Of a stretch of 64,000 nucleotides of DNA, positions 1-11,673 are shown in pieces. A program made the position numbers and the translations under genes. The first letter of the stretch is position 1. The number at the start of each line of letters is the position of its first letter. Source of the DNA: Inquilinus limosus_F (GTDB taxonomy: Bacteria > Pseudomonadota > Alphaproteobacteria > DSM-16000 > Inquilinaceae). Below the pieces are notes generated by a model. The model ran no database searches and was not told where the DNA came from. It saw only the letters and a program-made list of their open reading frames with translations. The stretch is from NCBI RefSeq assembly GCF_051487185.1, contig NZ_JAHVDK010000001.1, forward strand, positions 1 to 64,000. The letters are read 5' to 3'.

Positions 1-505
1 CCATCACCGCGCCGACCGGCCGGTCCTCGACCCGGGCCGCCTCGTCCTCGTAGAGGTGCTCGATCCGCTCCGCGAGCTCGTCGGACAGGGCCTCGGCGCG
101 GCCGAAATCCTCGACCTCGTCCCAGATCATGCATTTCAGGACCTGCTCGACCTCGTCGCGGTGGCGGTCGCGGCGGGCCGGGCGGCCGGCCTCGCGCGCG
201 GCGGTGCGGGCGCGATCGTCGGCGCAGAGGTCCTTGGCAGCGCGGGCGCGCTGGGCCAGGGTCTGGCGCACCAGATGGGCGTAGCGGGCGAAGTCCAGGC
301 CGGGATCGTCGGTCCGGGCCGGCTGAGCCTCGGTCTCGTCCGCCTTGGGTTCCGCCTGTGCGGCCTGGGCGGCAAGCGCACGAGCGCCGGCGCCTTCGGC
401 CAGCTGCATGCCGATCTCGGACAGGCGCGTGAGCATCTCCACCTGCTGCAGCGCGAGGCCGCGGCAGTACGCCTGAATGTCGAGATCGGGTGGCAGCTCT
501 GTCAT
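1..505 (-). CDS. Unrecognised protein, 3' end cut by window edge
   Basis: An open frame runs from an ATG at 505 leftwards off the window, giving 168 residues without a stop. The start reads MTELPPDLDIQAYC; an in-frame ATG four codons upstream is also possible. Composition is charged and Ala/Arg-rich, with no signal peptide or membrane segment and no domain I recognise. The codon pattern (G/C in third positions) fits a real gene better than the opposite-strand frame. A perfect 34-bp palindrome lies 24 bp before the start and could be its operator. Function unknown. Confidence 0.6.
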   Translation of the reverse strand, partial: MTELPPDLDIQAYCRGLALQQVEMLTRLSEIGMQLAEGAGARALAAQAAQAEPKADETEAQPARTDDPGLDFARYAHLVRQTLAQRARAAKDLCADDRARTAAREAGRPARRDRHRDEVEQVLKCMIWDEVEDFGRAEALSDELAERIEHLYEDEAARVEDRPVGAVM

Positions 506-822
506 AGAACATATCATGAACAACAATCGCCGGTTAACGCAATGAACATTGCGTTAACCGGCCCGGAGCGAGCCTGCTGCCTGGATCGCCGCGCCTCTGC
601 GAGATCGCGATGACACTGGAGTCGGCGACCAAGTGGCCGAGCGAATCGAGAGGTTCTCGATACGTGCGAAGGGGCCAGGAATTCCCCCAGAAGACCCTGA
701 AGTCGCAAAATTGGAGGATCCATCGAAAGTGTCAGTAGGTGTCCGGATGGAAGTATTTCGTCAGCGCCATTCAAAGGGGTACCTATAGTTGCCCGAATCA
801 AGTTGATTGCAAAGGAATTGTC
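506..822. other. Intergenic region with palindrome and half repeat
   Basis: This 317-bp gap separates divergent genes. It holds the palindrome at 529-562 and, at about 575-612, a stretch resembling one arm of the dispersed GTCATGGCGAG-type repeat found elsewhere in the window (ending in gcgatgac). I see no convincing gene in the rest. It must hold the promoter of the RTX gene, but no clear -35/-10 pair stands out. Confidence 0.4.
529..562. promoter_or_regulatory. Perfect 34-bp palindrome, candidate operator
   Basis: Arms GCCGGTTAACGCAATG (529-544) and its exact reverse complement (547-562) flank the two bases AA. It sits 24 bp before the start at 505 and about 260 bp before the RTX gene. There is no T-tract, and the core is not GC-rich like a terminator stem. 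A regulator binding site upstream of the leftward gene is the simplest reading; its regulator is not visible here. Confidence 0.5.
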
Positions 823-2361
823 ATGGCTGATTACATATTTCACGTCGATGGCGCCGAGCGCGGCACAGTCGACGAGAATGGGACGGCTTTCGTCTACGAT
901 CTCAACAACTTCGATACGACTGATAAAGTAACGGGATTGCCAATTTTTCCTCAGACTTGCACCCTCGCCTTCGAGATCGCCGGCGACATCGACCTCCATC
1001 TCACCGGCTATGCCGGCATCGTCGGCTTCGAGAGGGTTACAGCCCAATCCGCAACCGGCGACGTCCATCTGACCATCGGCGATTTCGGCATACGCAATAA
1101 CCTCGTGTTCTTCGCCGAATCCCTCACCAATGGCGCCGTCGTGCTCGACGCCCGCGCTGCCGGCGGCACGTTCCTGGACGCCCGATCGGACGGGAGCAAT
1201 GTGCTGCTCGGAGGGGGCTTTAATGATACCCTGTCGGGAGGGGCCGGCGCCGACTATTTCGACGGCGGCGAAGGCATCGACACGCTGGACTTCAGCGACT
1301 CGTCGGCGGGGGTGAAGGTCGACCTCCTGCGCCACATCGGCTTCGGCGGCGACGCCCGGGGTGACAGTTACTTCAGCGTCGAAAGTGTCAAGGGCTCGAA
1401 CTTCGCCGACCGGTTGATCGGCGGTCACCCGGATGGCTACCTCGATGGATCCGGCGGCAATGACATTTTGCTGGCGAGCGGGGGCAGCGTGTGGGGCGGG
1501 TCCGGCGATGACATCCTGATCGTCAGCAGCGCAACCACCAGATGCTTTGGCGGCGCCGGGATCGATCTCGTGAGCTTCGATATCGACCCCGATGGCGCCG
1601 CCATCGATCTCCTCGACAGCGAGGACCGGTTCGGCGAAATCGAGAATGTGTCCGGCAGCGAAAGCAACGACTACTTTTACGGTGACGCCGCCGCCAATGT
1701 CCTCGAGGGCGCCGGCGGCGACGATGAACTCAGCGGCCGGGACGGCAGCGATGTGCTCCGCGGCGGGGCGGGTGCGGACATACTGAACGGCGGCAGCGGC
1801 GATGGCACCGACACCGTCAGCTACTATCTCAGTTCCGTCGGCGTCACCGTCGACCTTGCGACCGGCACCGGTCATGGCGGCGACGCCGAGGGCGATACCC
1901 TGACAGGCTTCGAGATCCTGTCCGGCAGCCAGGGCAATGATTTCCTCACAGGCAACGCCTTCGCCAACACCTTGCAAGGCTGGAACGGCAACGACGTGCT
2001 CGAGGGCGGCATCGGCAAGGATGTGCTGACCGGTGGCGCCGGGACGGACCGCTTCGTCTTCACGAGGATCAGCGACAGCCTCTACGGAGCCAATGCCGAC
2101 CGGATCACCGATTTCATCCACGCCCAGGGCGACAAGATCGACCTGTCGGCGATCGACGCCGACACCGGGACCGCAGGCGACCAGGCCTTCACCTTCATCG
2201 GCACCGGGCTCTACACCCATCAGGCCGGCGAGCTGCGCTTCGCCTTCACCAGCCCGACCACCACGACCATCGCCGGCGACATCAACGGCGACGGCGTCTC
2301 CGACTTCCACATCCAGATCACCGGCGCCATCGGTCTCGTCGCCAGCGACCTCGTGCTGTAG
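823..2361 (+). CDS. RTX calcium-binding secreted protein, type I secretion substrate
   Basis: This is a 512-residue protein with start ATG at 823 (AAAGGA lies 7 bp before it; an earlier in-frame start at 739 lacks this). There is no N-terminal signal peptide. From about residue 125 onward there are four clusters of glycine/aspartate nonapeptides of the GGxGxDxL type, for example GGAGADYFDGG, GGNDILL, GGSGDDIL and GGAGADILNGG, which fold as calcium-filled beta-rolls. The last 110 residues resemble the serralysin-type C-terminal domain (DRFVF, ITDF, DKIDLSAI) and the protein ends in DLVL, as type I substrates often do. No catalytic domain is evident and no ABC/MFP secretion genes are adjacent. 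Role after export is unknown. Confidence 0.85.
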   Translation: MADYIFHVDGAERGTVDENGTAFVYDLNNFDTTDKVTGLPIFPQTCTLAFEIAGDIDLHLTGYAGIVGFERVTAQSATGDVHLTIGDFGIRNNLVFFAESLTNGAVVLDARAAGGTFLDARSDGSNVLLGGGFNDTLSGGAGADYFDGGEGIDTLDFSDSSAGVKVDLLRHIGFGGDARGDSYFSVESVKGSNFADRLIGGHPDGYLDGSGGNDILLASGGSVWGGSGDDILIVSSATTRCFGGAGIDLVSFDIDPDGAAIDLLDSEDRFGEIENVSGSESNDYFYGDAAANVLEGAGGDDELSGRDGSDVLRGGAGADILNGGSGDGTDTVSYYLSSVGVTVDLATGTGHGGDAEGDTLTGFEILSGSQGNDFLTGNAFANTLQGWNGNDVLEGGIGKDVLTGGAGTDRFVFTRISDSLYGANADRITDFIHAQGDKIDLSAIDADTGTAGDQAFTFIGTGLYTHQAGELRFAFTSPTTTTIAGDINGDGVSDFHIQITGAIGLVASDLVL

Positions 2362-2454
2362 CGTCGCAGCAATCGCACGCCCCCACGAAGCCCTGAACCC
2401 GAGGAAGGCGGCGGCCCCGGGAGGTCGTCGCCGACTTCATGTGGCGTAGCCAGA

Positions 2455-3234
2455 TCAGGGTGCGATCCCAAGAATCTGGGCGAGCTGGTAGGCGGCGAGC
2501 GCCAGAATCACGATCCCGACGGCCCAGGTCATCGGCTTGGCCGGCACGCGCTTGACGATCAGCCCGGCGAACGGAGCGGCCACCAGGCCACCGGCGATAA
2601 GGCCCGCGACAGACACCGCACGCTGCCGAAGGTCGCCCGCTTCCTCCCAGCGACCCGAAAGCAGGGCGACCGCGAATGCGGCCGAGATGGTGCAGGTGAC
2701 GATGAATTCCGAGGCCCCCACGGTACCGATCGCCTTTCTCGGCTCGACGCCCGCGCCGACCATGGTGGAGGAGACGATCGGGCCCCAGCCGCCGCCGCCA
2801 AGCGCGTCGAGGAAGCCGCCCGCCGTTCCGATCGGCACGGCCCAGGCAGGGCGCAGGTGACGGGGCCGGATCTCGCGGATCGCCCGCATCAGGATGTAAA
2901 GCCCGACGATGGCGAGGTAGGCCGCCACGAACGGCTTGACGACCTCGCCGGGGATGCCGGTCAGCACCGTCACGCCCAGTATGGCCCCGACCACCCCGGA
3001 CGCGGCCAAAGGGACGAACAGGCGCCAATTCACGTTCTTGTGGGCCATGTGAGAGGTGGCGGTGGCCGCGGCCGTGAAGACCTCGGCCGCATGGATGCTG
3101 GCTGACGCCGTCGCGGGCGGTATGCCGAAGGCCATCAGCACCGAGGAGGAGATGACGCCGTAGGCCATCCCCATCGCCCCGTCGATGACTTGCGCCACGA
3201 AGCCTACGAACAGGAAGAGGGCGAAGGTTTCCAT
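2455..3234 (-). CDS. TauE/SafE (DUF81) family permease
   Basis: This 259-residue inner-membrane protein is built of about eight hydrophobic segments with the family's N-terminal pattern (VDGAMGMAYGV near residue 17) repeated in the second half (LGGGGWGPIVSS). TauE/SafE proteins move sulfite, sulfoacetate or other small organosulfur anions out of, or sometimes into, the cell. The substrate cannot be told from sequence, since no sulfur-metabolism genes are adjacent. Length is normal for the family. The gene stands alone, 190 bp upstream (on its strand) of nothing related. Confidence 0.85.
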   Translation of the reverse strand: METFALFLFVGFVAQVIDGAMGMAYGVISSSVLMAFGIPPATASASIHAAEVFTAAATATSHMAHKNVNWRLFVPLAASGVVGAILGVTVLTGIPGEVVKPFVAAYLAIVGLYILMRAIREIRPRHLRPAWAVPIGTAGGFLDALGGGGWGPIVSSTMVGAGVEPRKAIGTVGASEFIVTCTISAAFAVALLSGRWEEAGDLRQRAVSVAGLIAGGLVAAPFAGLIVKRVPAKPMTWAVGIVILALAAYQLAQILGIAP

Positions 3235-3424
3235 CTACAGGCCTGCTGATGTCCGTCGGGTGAACGGCCCCGCATCGCTTGAGTTCCAATGCTTCCGATC
3301 CGGCCCGGCCGATTGCCCGCTCGATGGCGACAGCGGCACCCCTCTGCCACCGGCCTCGAGCTGCCGTCAGCTGCCCCGCCTTGGGGATCGCCGTATGGAT
3401 GGGCGGCGGATGTCCCAGCAGGCG

Positions 3425-5011
3425 CTATTGCGCGTGGACGGCGACGGCGCCGCCGTGTTCCTGGACGCCCAGCGCCTGGGCGTAGAGGGCCGGGTCGCTG
3501 AGCAGGCCGACCGCCACCTGGACGTCGAGATCGGCGTCGTGCACTTGCCAGGGGCAGGCGGCGCGCACGCGGCGCAGCGCCGCGTCGTCGTCCGGCGCCC
3601 GGAACCGCTCCGCCGCCACATCGGCCAAGCTGGGAAGCTGCCCGGCGCGGAAGGCCTGCAGCACCGCCTTGGCGTCGGCGCCGTTGCCGCTGGTGCAGAC
3701 GGTCGGCAGGATGCCCTGGCGGTGCCAGGTGTAGCCGGAGGGCGCGTAAATCCGGCTCCAGGTCAGGAACAGCTCGCCGTCATTCGGCAGCCGGGTCACG
3801 GTCTGCACGCTGCCCTTGCCGAAAGAGGTTGAGCCGACCAGGATCGCCCGGTCGGAATCCTGCAGCGCCGCGGCCGTGATCTCCGCCGCCGAGGCGGAAT
3901 GGCCGTCGACCAGCACGGCCAGCGGCAGGTGGCCGGCGATGTTGCCGGCATGGGCGGAGAAGCTCTGGTCGCTGTCCGGGTTGCGGCCGCGGGTCGAGAC
4001 GATCTGGCCGCGGTCCATGAACATGTCGGCCAGCGCCACCGACTGGTCGAGCAGCCCGCCGGGATTGCCGCGCAGGTCGAGGATGATGCCGCGGGCCCGG
4101 CCGTTGAGGCCATGTAGCAGGCCGGTCACGGCGTTGCGCACGGCCTCGGCGCTGGTCTTGTTGTAGCGCAGCAGCTTGATCACGACGACATTGTCGCGCA
4201 CCTCGCTGCGCACCATGTTCTCGATCACCTTCTCGCGGGTCATGGTCGCGGTGCGGCTGCGGCCCTGGGGCTCGCGCACGGTCAAGGCGACCTTGGTGTC
4301 GGCGGGCCCGCGCATCAGGTCGGCGATCTCGTCGACCTTGGCGTCCTCCACCGACACGCCGTCGACGGCGAGAATCATCGACCCCTTCAACAGGTTGGCG
4401 CGCGCCGCCGGCGTGTCCGGGAACACGTCGCCGATCACCGGCCGGCCCTTCTCGTCCTGGCTGAGCGCGATGCCGACGCCAGTGTAGCCGTCGCGCTGGG
4501 CGCGGTCGTCGCGGGCGCGGTCCGGGTTGACGTAGCGGGAATACGGGTCGAGATCGTTCAGCAGCGCGTCATAGACCGCCTGATAGGCGGCCTCGTTCCC
4601 GGCGGTGGCGACCTTCGGCGAGGCCAGCGAGGCGGCGTCGAGCGCAGACGCGACGGTCGTGCCCCAATCGTAGGAGGCGTCCGGCTCGGGCGAATCGAGA
4701 TCGGCGATCACGTGGCCGGCGCGGATCAGCTGCACCCGGCCGCCGTCGCGGCGGGCGCTGATCTCATCGTCGAGCTTGGACAGGCCGTTCAGCCCGTCCA
4801 GCGCCAGCTTCCCGAAATTCTCCTGGACCAGATAGACTTCCTGGATGCGGTCGAAGCCGACGGTGAATACCGACGGGTCGGCGAAATGGCCGGCCTCGCG
4901 GATCTGCGCCTCGGCCTGTGCGGGCGCCGGTGAGTCCGGGGCGGAGGAAAGGCAGCCCGAAAGCACCAGCAGCGCTGCAACAATCGCCGCCAACCGCTTC
5001 TGACAAAACAC
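3425..5011 (-). CDS. S41 C-terminal processing protease, lipoprotein
   Basis: The 528-residue product starts with a lipoprotein signal (LVLSGC, cysteine 20), so it is probably anchored in the envelope. A PDZ-like segment lies near residues 170-245 (GYTGVGIALS). The S41 catalytic pair is in place: serine about 374 in HSASAAEI and lysine about 399 in SFGKGSVQ, with the preceding DLRGNPGG motif. Such proteases trim or degrade periplasmic proteins from the C-terminus. It lies 137 bp downstream of rnr on the same strand and may be the last gene of that block, although the gap leaves room for its own promoter. Confidence 0.88.
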   Translation of the reverse strand: MFCQKRLAAIVAALLVLSGCLSSAPDSPAPAQAEAQIREAGHFADPSVFTVGFDRIQEVYLVQENFGKLALDGLNGLSKLDDEISARRDGGRVQLIRAGHVIADLDSPEPDASYDWGTTVASALDAASLASPKVATAGNEAAYQAVYDALLNDLDPYSRYVNPDRARDDRAQRDGYTGVGIALSQDEKGRPVIGDVFPDTPAARANLLKGSMILAVDGVSVEDAKVDEIADLMRGPADTKVALTVREPQGRSRTATMTREKVIENMVRSEVRDNVVVIKLLRYNKTSAEAVRNAVTGLLHGLNGRARGIILDLRGNPGGLLDQSVALADMFMDRGQIVSTRGRNPDSDQSFSAHAGNIAGHLPLAVLVDGHSASAAEITAAALQDSDRAILVGSTSFGKGSVQTVTRLPNDGELFLTWSRIYAPSGYTWHRQGILPTVCTSGNGADAKAVLQAFRAGQLPSLADVAAERFRAPDDDAALRRVRAACPWQVHDADLDVQVAVGLLSDPALYAQALGVQEHGGAVAVHAQ

Positions 5012-5148
5012 TTAATGGAACTCCGGCCCGGATCTTTTCATCCGGCACTCTAGGCCAGGTACTTGACAGGAAAAAGGCATTATTGCAGCGCAGCAGGGCT
5101 GCGTTCGACGCCGAAGGGATGTCGCCATAAACTGGTATGCATTCGGCT

Positions 5149-7449
5149 CTAGCGCCGATGCGGTCCGCGCCGCGGCCCGGGCCGGCGGCCGGATCTCGGG
5201 CGGTCGCGGCGGCCGGGCCCGGGCAGGGGCGGCAGGCCCTGGACATCGGCGCCCTGGGCGGCGTCGACCAGGGCGAAGACGGTGCTGCCGGTCAGCGGAT
5301 CGGCCTCGGTGACCCGCACCCGCACCCGCGCGCCCAGCCGGAACACCCGGTTCCAGCGCCGGCCGACCAGGGCGTGCGCCGCCTCGTCATGGTCGTAATA
5401 GTCATCGGGCAGGGTCGAGATCGGCACGAGGCCGTCGGCCCCCGACTCGTCGAGCTCGACGAACAGGCCGAACTTGGCGACGCCGGCGATCCGGCCGGGC
5501 ATGATCGCGCCGATGCGGTCGGACAGCCAGCTGGCCAGGTAGCGGTCGACCGCGTCGCGCTCGGCCTGCGCCGCGCGGCGCTCGGTGACCGAGATGTGCC
5601 CGCCGATCTCCTCCAGCCGCGACAGCTCTTCCTCGGTCGCGCCGTCCCCGCCGAGGCCGAGCAGCCGGATCAGCCCGCGATGCACGGTCAGGTCGGCGTA
5701 GCGGCGGATCGGCGAGGTGAAATGGGCGTAGCGCGGCAAGGCAAGGCCGAAATGGCCGATGTTCTCGGGGCTGTACACCGCCTGCGCCTGGGCCCGCAGC
5801 ACCATCTCGTGCACCAGATGCGATTCCGGCCGGCCCTCGGCCCGCGCCAGGATCTGGCCGAACACCCGCGGCCGCATCACCTGGCCGAGCGACAGGGAGT
5901 AGCCGAGCGGGGCCAGGAACTCCTTCAGCGCCTCGACCCGGGCGCGGTCGGGCTGGTCGTGCACCCGGTACAGCCCCGGCATGCCCTTGTCGCTCAGCGT
6001 CTCCGCCGCGGCGACATTGGCGGCGATCATGAACTCCTCGATCAGCCGGTGGCTATCCAGCCGCGGCCGGATGCCGATCGAGGCGACACGGCCGTCAGCG
6101 CCCAGTGAGACCTTACGCTCCGGCAGGTCCAGCTCCAGCGTGCCGCGCTTCTCGCGCGCCGCCAGCAGCGCCTCGAAGGCGCCGTAGAGCGGGGCGATCA
6201 CCGGCTCCAGCAGCGGCCCGGTGATCTCGTCCGGCTGGCCGTTGCGGGCGGCCTGCACCTGCTCATAGGTCAGCCGGGCGGCGGAGCGCATCAGGCCGCG
6301 GCGGAAGCGGTGGCGCTTCAGCCGGCCCTGCGCGTCGATCCACAGATCGGCGGCCAGGCAGGCGCGGTCCTCGGAGGGCCTGAGCGAGCACAGACCGTTC
6401 GACAGCGCCTCCGGCAGCATCGGCACGACGCGGTCGGGGAAGTAGCAGGAATTGCCGCGCTCGAAGGCGTCGCGGTCGAGCGGCGACCCCGGCGGCACGT
6501 AATGGGCGACGTCGGCGATGGCGACGATCAGATGCCAGCCGCCGGGATGGTCCGGGTCGGGCTCGGCCCAGACCGCGTCGTCGAAGTCGCGGGCGTCGGC
6601 GCCGTCGATGGTGACCAGCGGCAGCTGGCGCAGGTCGATCCGGCCGTCCAGGCCAGCCGGCTGTGCGGCCTCGGCCTGAGCCAGGGCCTTGGGCCGGAAC
6701 TCGGTCGGGATGCCTGCGGCGTGGATCGCGATCAGGCTGATCGAGCGTGGGTCCTCGGCGTCGCCATAGCGGGCGGTGACCACGGTGCGGCGCGGCCCGA
6801 GGCGGTCGGAGGCCTCGACCAGCGCTTCCACCAGCTCGCCGTCCTTGGCGCCGCCGGTGTCGCCCTCGCGCACCGGCCAGGTGTCGCGGGCGCGCTTGTC
6901 GGCCGGCAGGATGCGGGCCTGGCCGTCGCGGCCGCGGCGGAACACGCCGACGACGCGGAGGTCGGCCTGGGCCTCCAGCCGCCGCATGGTCCGGCCGGTC
7001 CAGCTGCCGTCCTCGTTCTGCTGCAGCCGCGCCAGCACCCGGTCGCCGACCGCCAGCGCGCCGCGGCCGCGGCCCTCGGCCGCCATGACGATGCGCGGCG
7101 GCGGCTCCTCCTCGTCCCAGCGCACCGGCTGGGCCAGGGCCTCGCCCTCGGGATCGATGGCGACGATGCGCAGCACGGCGACGCCCGGCAGCGCCGCCCC
7201 GGGCACCCGCATGCGGCGGCCGCGGCGCTTCTCCAGCAGGCCGTCCTCGGCCATGTCCTGCAGCAGCTCCTTCAGCCGCACCCGATCGTCGCCGGTGATG
7301 TGGAAGGCGCGGGCGATCTCGCGCTTGCCGACCATGTCCTCGCGCGAACGCAGGAAATCGAGGATCTGCTCGCGCGTCGGGAAGGGCTTCTCCGCCTTCC
7401 GGCCCTTGGCTGCGGGGGCTTTGCCCTTCCGGGTCGGCGGGCGGGTCAT
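5149..7449 (-). CDS. rnr: Ribonuclease R
   Basis: RNase R is a processive 3'-5' exoribonuclease of the RNase II family that degrades structured RNA. The 766-residue product has an N-terminal winged-helix segment (REQILDFLRSRE near residue 28), a cold-shock-like region, the RNB catalytic core with the acidic motif DGADARDFDDAVWAE that binds the metals, the YxHFTSPIRRYADL motif, an S1 domain (GRIAGVAKFGLFVEL) and a basic Arg/Pro-rich tail. Length is typical. It follows topA on the same strand after a 316-bp gap carrying dispersed repeats, an order (dprA-topA-rnr) common in alphaproteobacteria. Confidence 0.96.
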   Translation of the reverse strand: MTRPPTRKGKAPAAKGRKAEKPFPTREQILDFLRSREDMVGKREIARAFHITGDDRVRLKELLQDMAEDGLLEKRRGRRMRVPGAALPGVAVLRIVAIDPEGEALAQPVRWDEEEPPPRIVMAAEGRGRGALAVGDRVLARLQQNEDGSWTGRTMRRLEAQADLRVVGVFRRGRDGQARILPADKRARDTWPVREGDTGGAKDGELVEALVEASDRLGPRRTVVTARYGDAEDPRSISLIAIHAAGIPTEFRPKALAQAEAAQPAGLDGRIDLRQLPLVTIDGADARDFDDAVWAEPDPDHPGGWHLIVAIADVAHYVPPGSPLDRDAFERGNSCYFPDRVVPMLPEALSNGLCSLRPSEDRACLAADLWIDAQGRLKRHRFRRGLMRSAARLTYEQVQAARNGQPDEITGPLLEPVIAPLYGAFEALLAAREKRGTLELDLPERKVSLGADGRVASIGIRPRLDSHRLIEEFMIAANVAAAETLSDKGMPGLYRVHDQPDRARVEALKEFLAPLGYSLSLGQVMRPRVFGQILARAEGRPESHLVHEMVLRAQAQAVYSPENIGHFGLALPRYAHFTSPIRRYADLTVHRGLIRLLGLGGDGATEEELSRLEEIGGHISVTERRAAQAERDAVDRYLASWLSDRIGAIMPGRIAGVAKFGLFVELDESGADGLVPISTLPDDYYDHDEAAHALVGRRWNRVFRLGARVRVRVTEADPLTGSTVFALVDAAQGADVQGLPPLPGPGRRDRPRSGRRPGPRRGPHRR

Positions 7450-7521
7450 GGCGCAGGGGGCGGAGCGGAGGCCGCGATCGGATCGGCAGGTGAGATCTTT
7501 TCAAGCTGCCAATCCCTCACC

Positions 7522-7606
7522 GTCATTGCGAGGAGGCGAAGCCGACGAAGCAATCCAGGGGCCAGCGCGTGGGGCCCCTGGATTGCTTCGCTGCGCTCGC
7601 AATGAC
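7522..7606. repeat. Dispersed palindromic repeat (GTCATTGCGAG type), copy 1
   Basis: Outer arms GTCATTGCGAG and CTCGCAATGAC (ending 7606) enclose inner arms CAATCCAGGGGCC (7551-7563) and its complement (7573-7585). The whole 85-bp unit can fold into one long stem. It lies between topA and rnr, where it may end or process the transcript. Related copies are near 19.8, 20.4, 47.0 and 56.4 kb. Confidence 0.85.
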
Positions 7607-7686
7607 GATGTAGGGGATTCTGGGGAGGCCTTTCCCGTGAGAGGCAATCGGACTGCGGCGGGGAATGCCGACCGAGCAAGCCGAGA

Positions 7687-7762
7687 GAACCCCCTCCCCC
7701 TACCCCGCTCCCGCAAGGGGAGGGGGGACTCAGGTTGGCATGGGAGAGGGGGGATTCGGGTG
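7687..7762. repeat. CCCCCTCCCC-type inverted repeat
   Basis: Polypyrimidine CCCCCTCCCC blocks and their complements (ggggaggggggac, gggagaggggg) make an imperfect inverted repeat just before the 3' end of topA. It resembles the longer element at 27984-28111. With copy 1 of the GTCATTGCGAG repeat it fills most of the 316-bp topA-rnr gap, in which I see no gene. Confidence 0.6.
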
Positions 7763-7765
7763 CGT

Positions 7766-10393
<2,628 letters not shown>

Positions 10394-10467
10394 AGCGCCA
10401 CACTCGTTACGACATCGGCGCCGCCGGGGGGCGGCGCCAGGAATAAAGACCCACCGCGGGCGGCGGG

Positions 10468-11604
10468 TCAGAGCAGGCTGATCCGGTTGCCGGGCTGGCG
10501 CTCGATCCGGCCGGCGAGTTCGAGCTCCAGCAGCACGGTCAGCACCACCGGCGGAGACAATTGGCAATCGCGCAACAGTTCGTCAACCGCCGTCGGCGTC
10601 GGCGACAGCCGCTCCAGCACCTGGGCCATCACCCGGGCGCGGTCGGGCTCGGCCTCGCCGGGGCCCGCCGCCGCCTCGCCCTGAAGCGGGCGTGGGGCGG
10701 CGCGGACCGGCTCACGCAGAGCGGCGGAGACCTGCGGCGCCAGCGCCTCGATCACATGCTCGGCCGATTCGACCAGGGTGGCGCCGCCGCGGATCAGCCG
10801 GTTGCAGCCCTGGGCCCGGGGGTCGAGCGGCGACCCCGGCACCGCCAGCACCTGCCGTCCCTGCTCGGCGGCCATGCGGGCGGTGATCAGCGAGCCGGAG
10901 CGCAGCGCGGCCTCGATCACCACGACGCCGAGCGACAGGCCGGAGATCAGCCGGTTGCGGCGCGGGAAATGGCGCGCGGTCGGCTGAGTGCCGAGGGCGC
11001 TTTCCGCGACCAAGAGGCCGGATTCGGCGAGGCGGTCGTAGAGCCCGGCATTCTCCGGCGGGTAGATGATGTCGAGGCCGCCAGCCAGCACCGCCACCGT
11101 ACCGGTGGCGAAGGCGCCCTCATGCGCCGCGGTGTCGATGCCGCGGGCGAAGCCGGAGACCACGGTGAAGCCTGCCTCGCCGAGCTGCCGCGCCATGTCG
11201 TGGGCGAGGCGGCGGCCGTTCAGCGAGGCGTTGCGCGCCCCGACCATGCCGACCATCGGCCGGGCGGCGAGATCGCCGCGGCCGAGCAACGAGAGCACCG
11301 GCGGCGCGTCCTCGATCGCCGCCAGGGTCTCGGGATAGTCGGGCTCGCAGGCGGCGACGATGCGGCCGCCGATCCGCGCCAGCGCCTCCAGCTCGCGCCG
11401 CGCTTCGGCGGCGGGGGGCGGCTTCAGCTCGACCCTGCGGCCGCCGCGGCGCGACAGCTCCGGCAGCGCCTCGATCGCGGCGCCGGCGGAGCCGTAGCGG
11501 GCGATCAGGTCGTGGAAGGTCATAGGGCCGACGGCGTCGGTCCGGGCCAGGCGAAGCCAGTCCAACCGTTCGGCTTCGCTCAAGGGGCGCCGGGGCGTCG
11601 TCAT
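10468..11604 (-). CDS. dprA: DNA-processing protein DprA
   Basis: DprA loads RecA on incoming single-stranded DNA during transformation; many bacteria not known to be competent also carry it. The 378-residue product (start MTTPRRPL, chosen over an upstream start that adds an Arg/Pro-rich leader) has a helical N-terminal segment, the Rossmann-like core with VGARNAS and SGFARGIDTAAHEGA near residues 140-175, the AGGLDIIYPPEN motif, the GSLITARMAAEQGR segment, and a C-terminal winged helix (VDELLRDCQLSPPVVLTVLLELELAGRI). It belongs to the plsY-dprA-topA-rnr block, here separated from plsY by tnaA. Confidence 0.95.
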   Translation of the reverse strand: MTTPRRPLSEAERLDWLRLARTDAVGPMTFHDLIARYGSAGAAIEALPELSRRGGRRVELKPPPAAEARRELEALARIGGRIVAACEPDYPETLAAIEDAPPVLSLLGRGDLAARPMVGMVGARNASLNGRRLAHDMARQLGEAGFTVVSGFARGIDTAAHEGAFATGTVAVLAGGLDIIYPPENAGLYDRLAESGLLVAESALGTQPTARHFPRRNRLISGLSLGVVVIEAALRSGSLITARMAAEQGRQVLAVPGSPLDPRAQGCNRLIRGGATLVESAEHVIEALAPQVSAALREPVRAAPRPLQGEAAAGPGEAEPDRARVMAQVLERLSPTPTAVDELLRDCQLSPPVVLTVLLELELAGRIERQPGNRISLL

Positions 11605-11673
11605 GGGTCCAGCTTCGGGGCAGGGCGGCGGCCGGGTCAACCGGGATCTGGAGGGGCGAGGCAAGGCGGCGGC

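Noticed and set aside
739..822. Upstream start at 739 for the RTX gene
   Set aside because: The extra 28 residues lack a ribosome site, while ATG 823 has AAAGGA at good spacing.
10394..10567. Long N-terminal extension of topA
   Set aside because: It would overlap the end of dprA and adds Arg/Pro-rich sequence before the standard TopA N-terminus.
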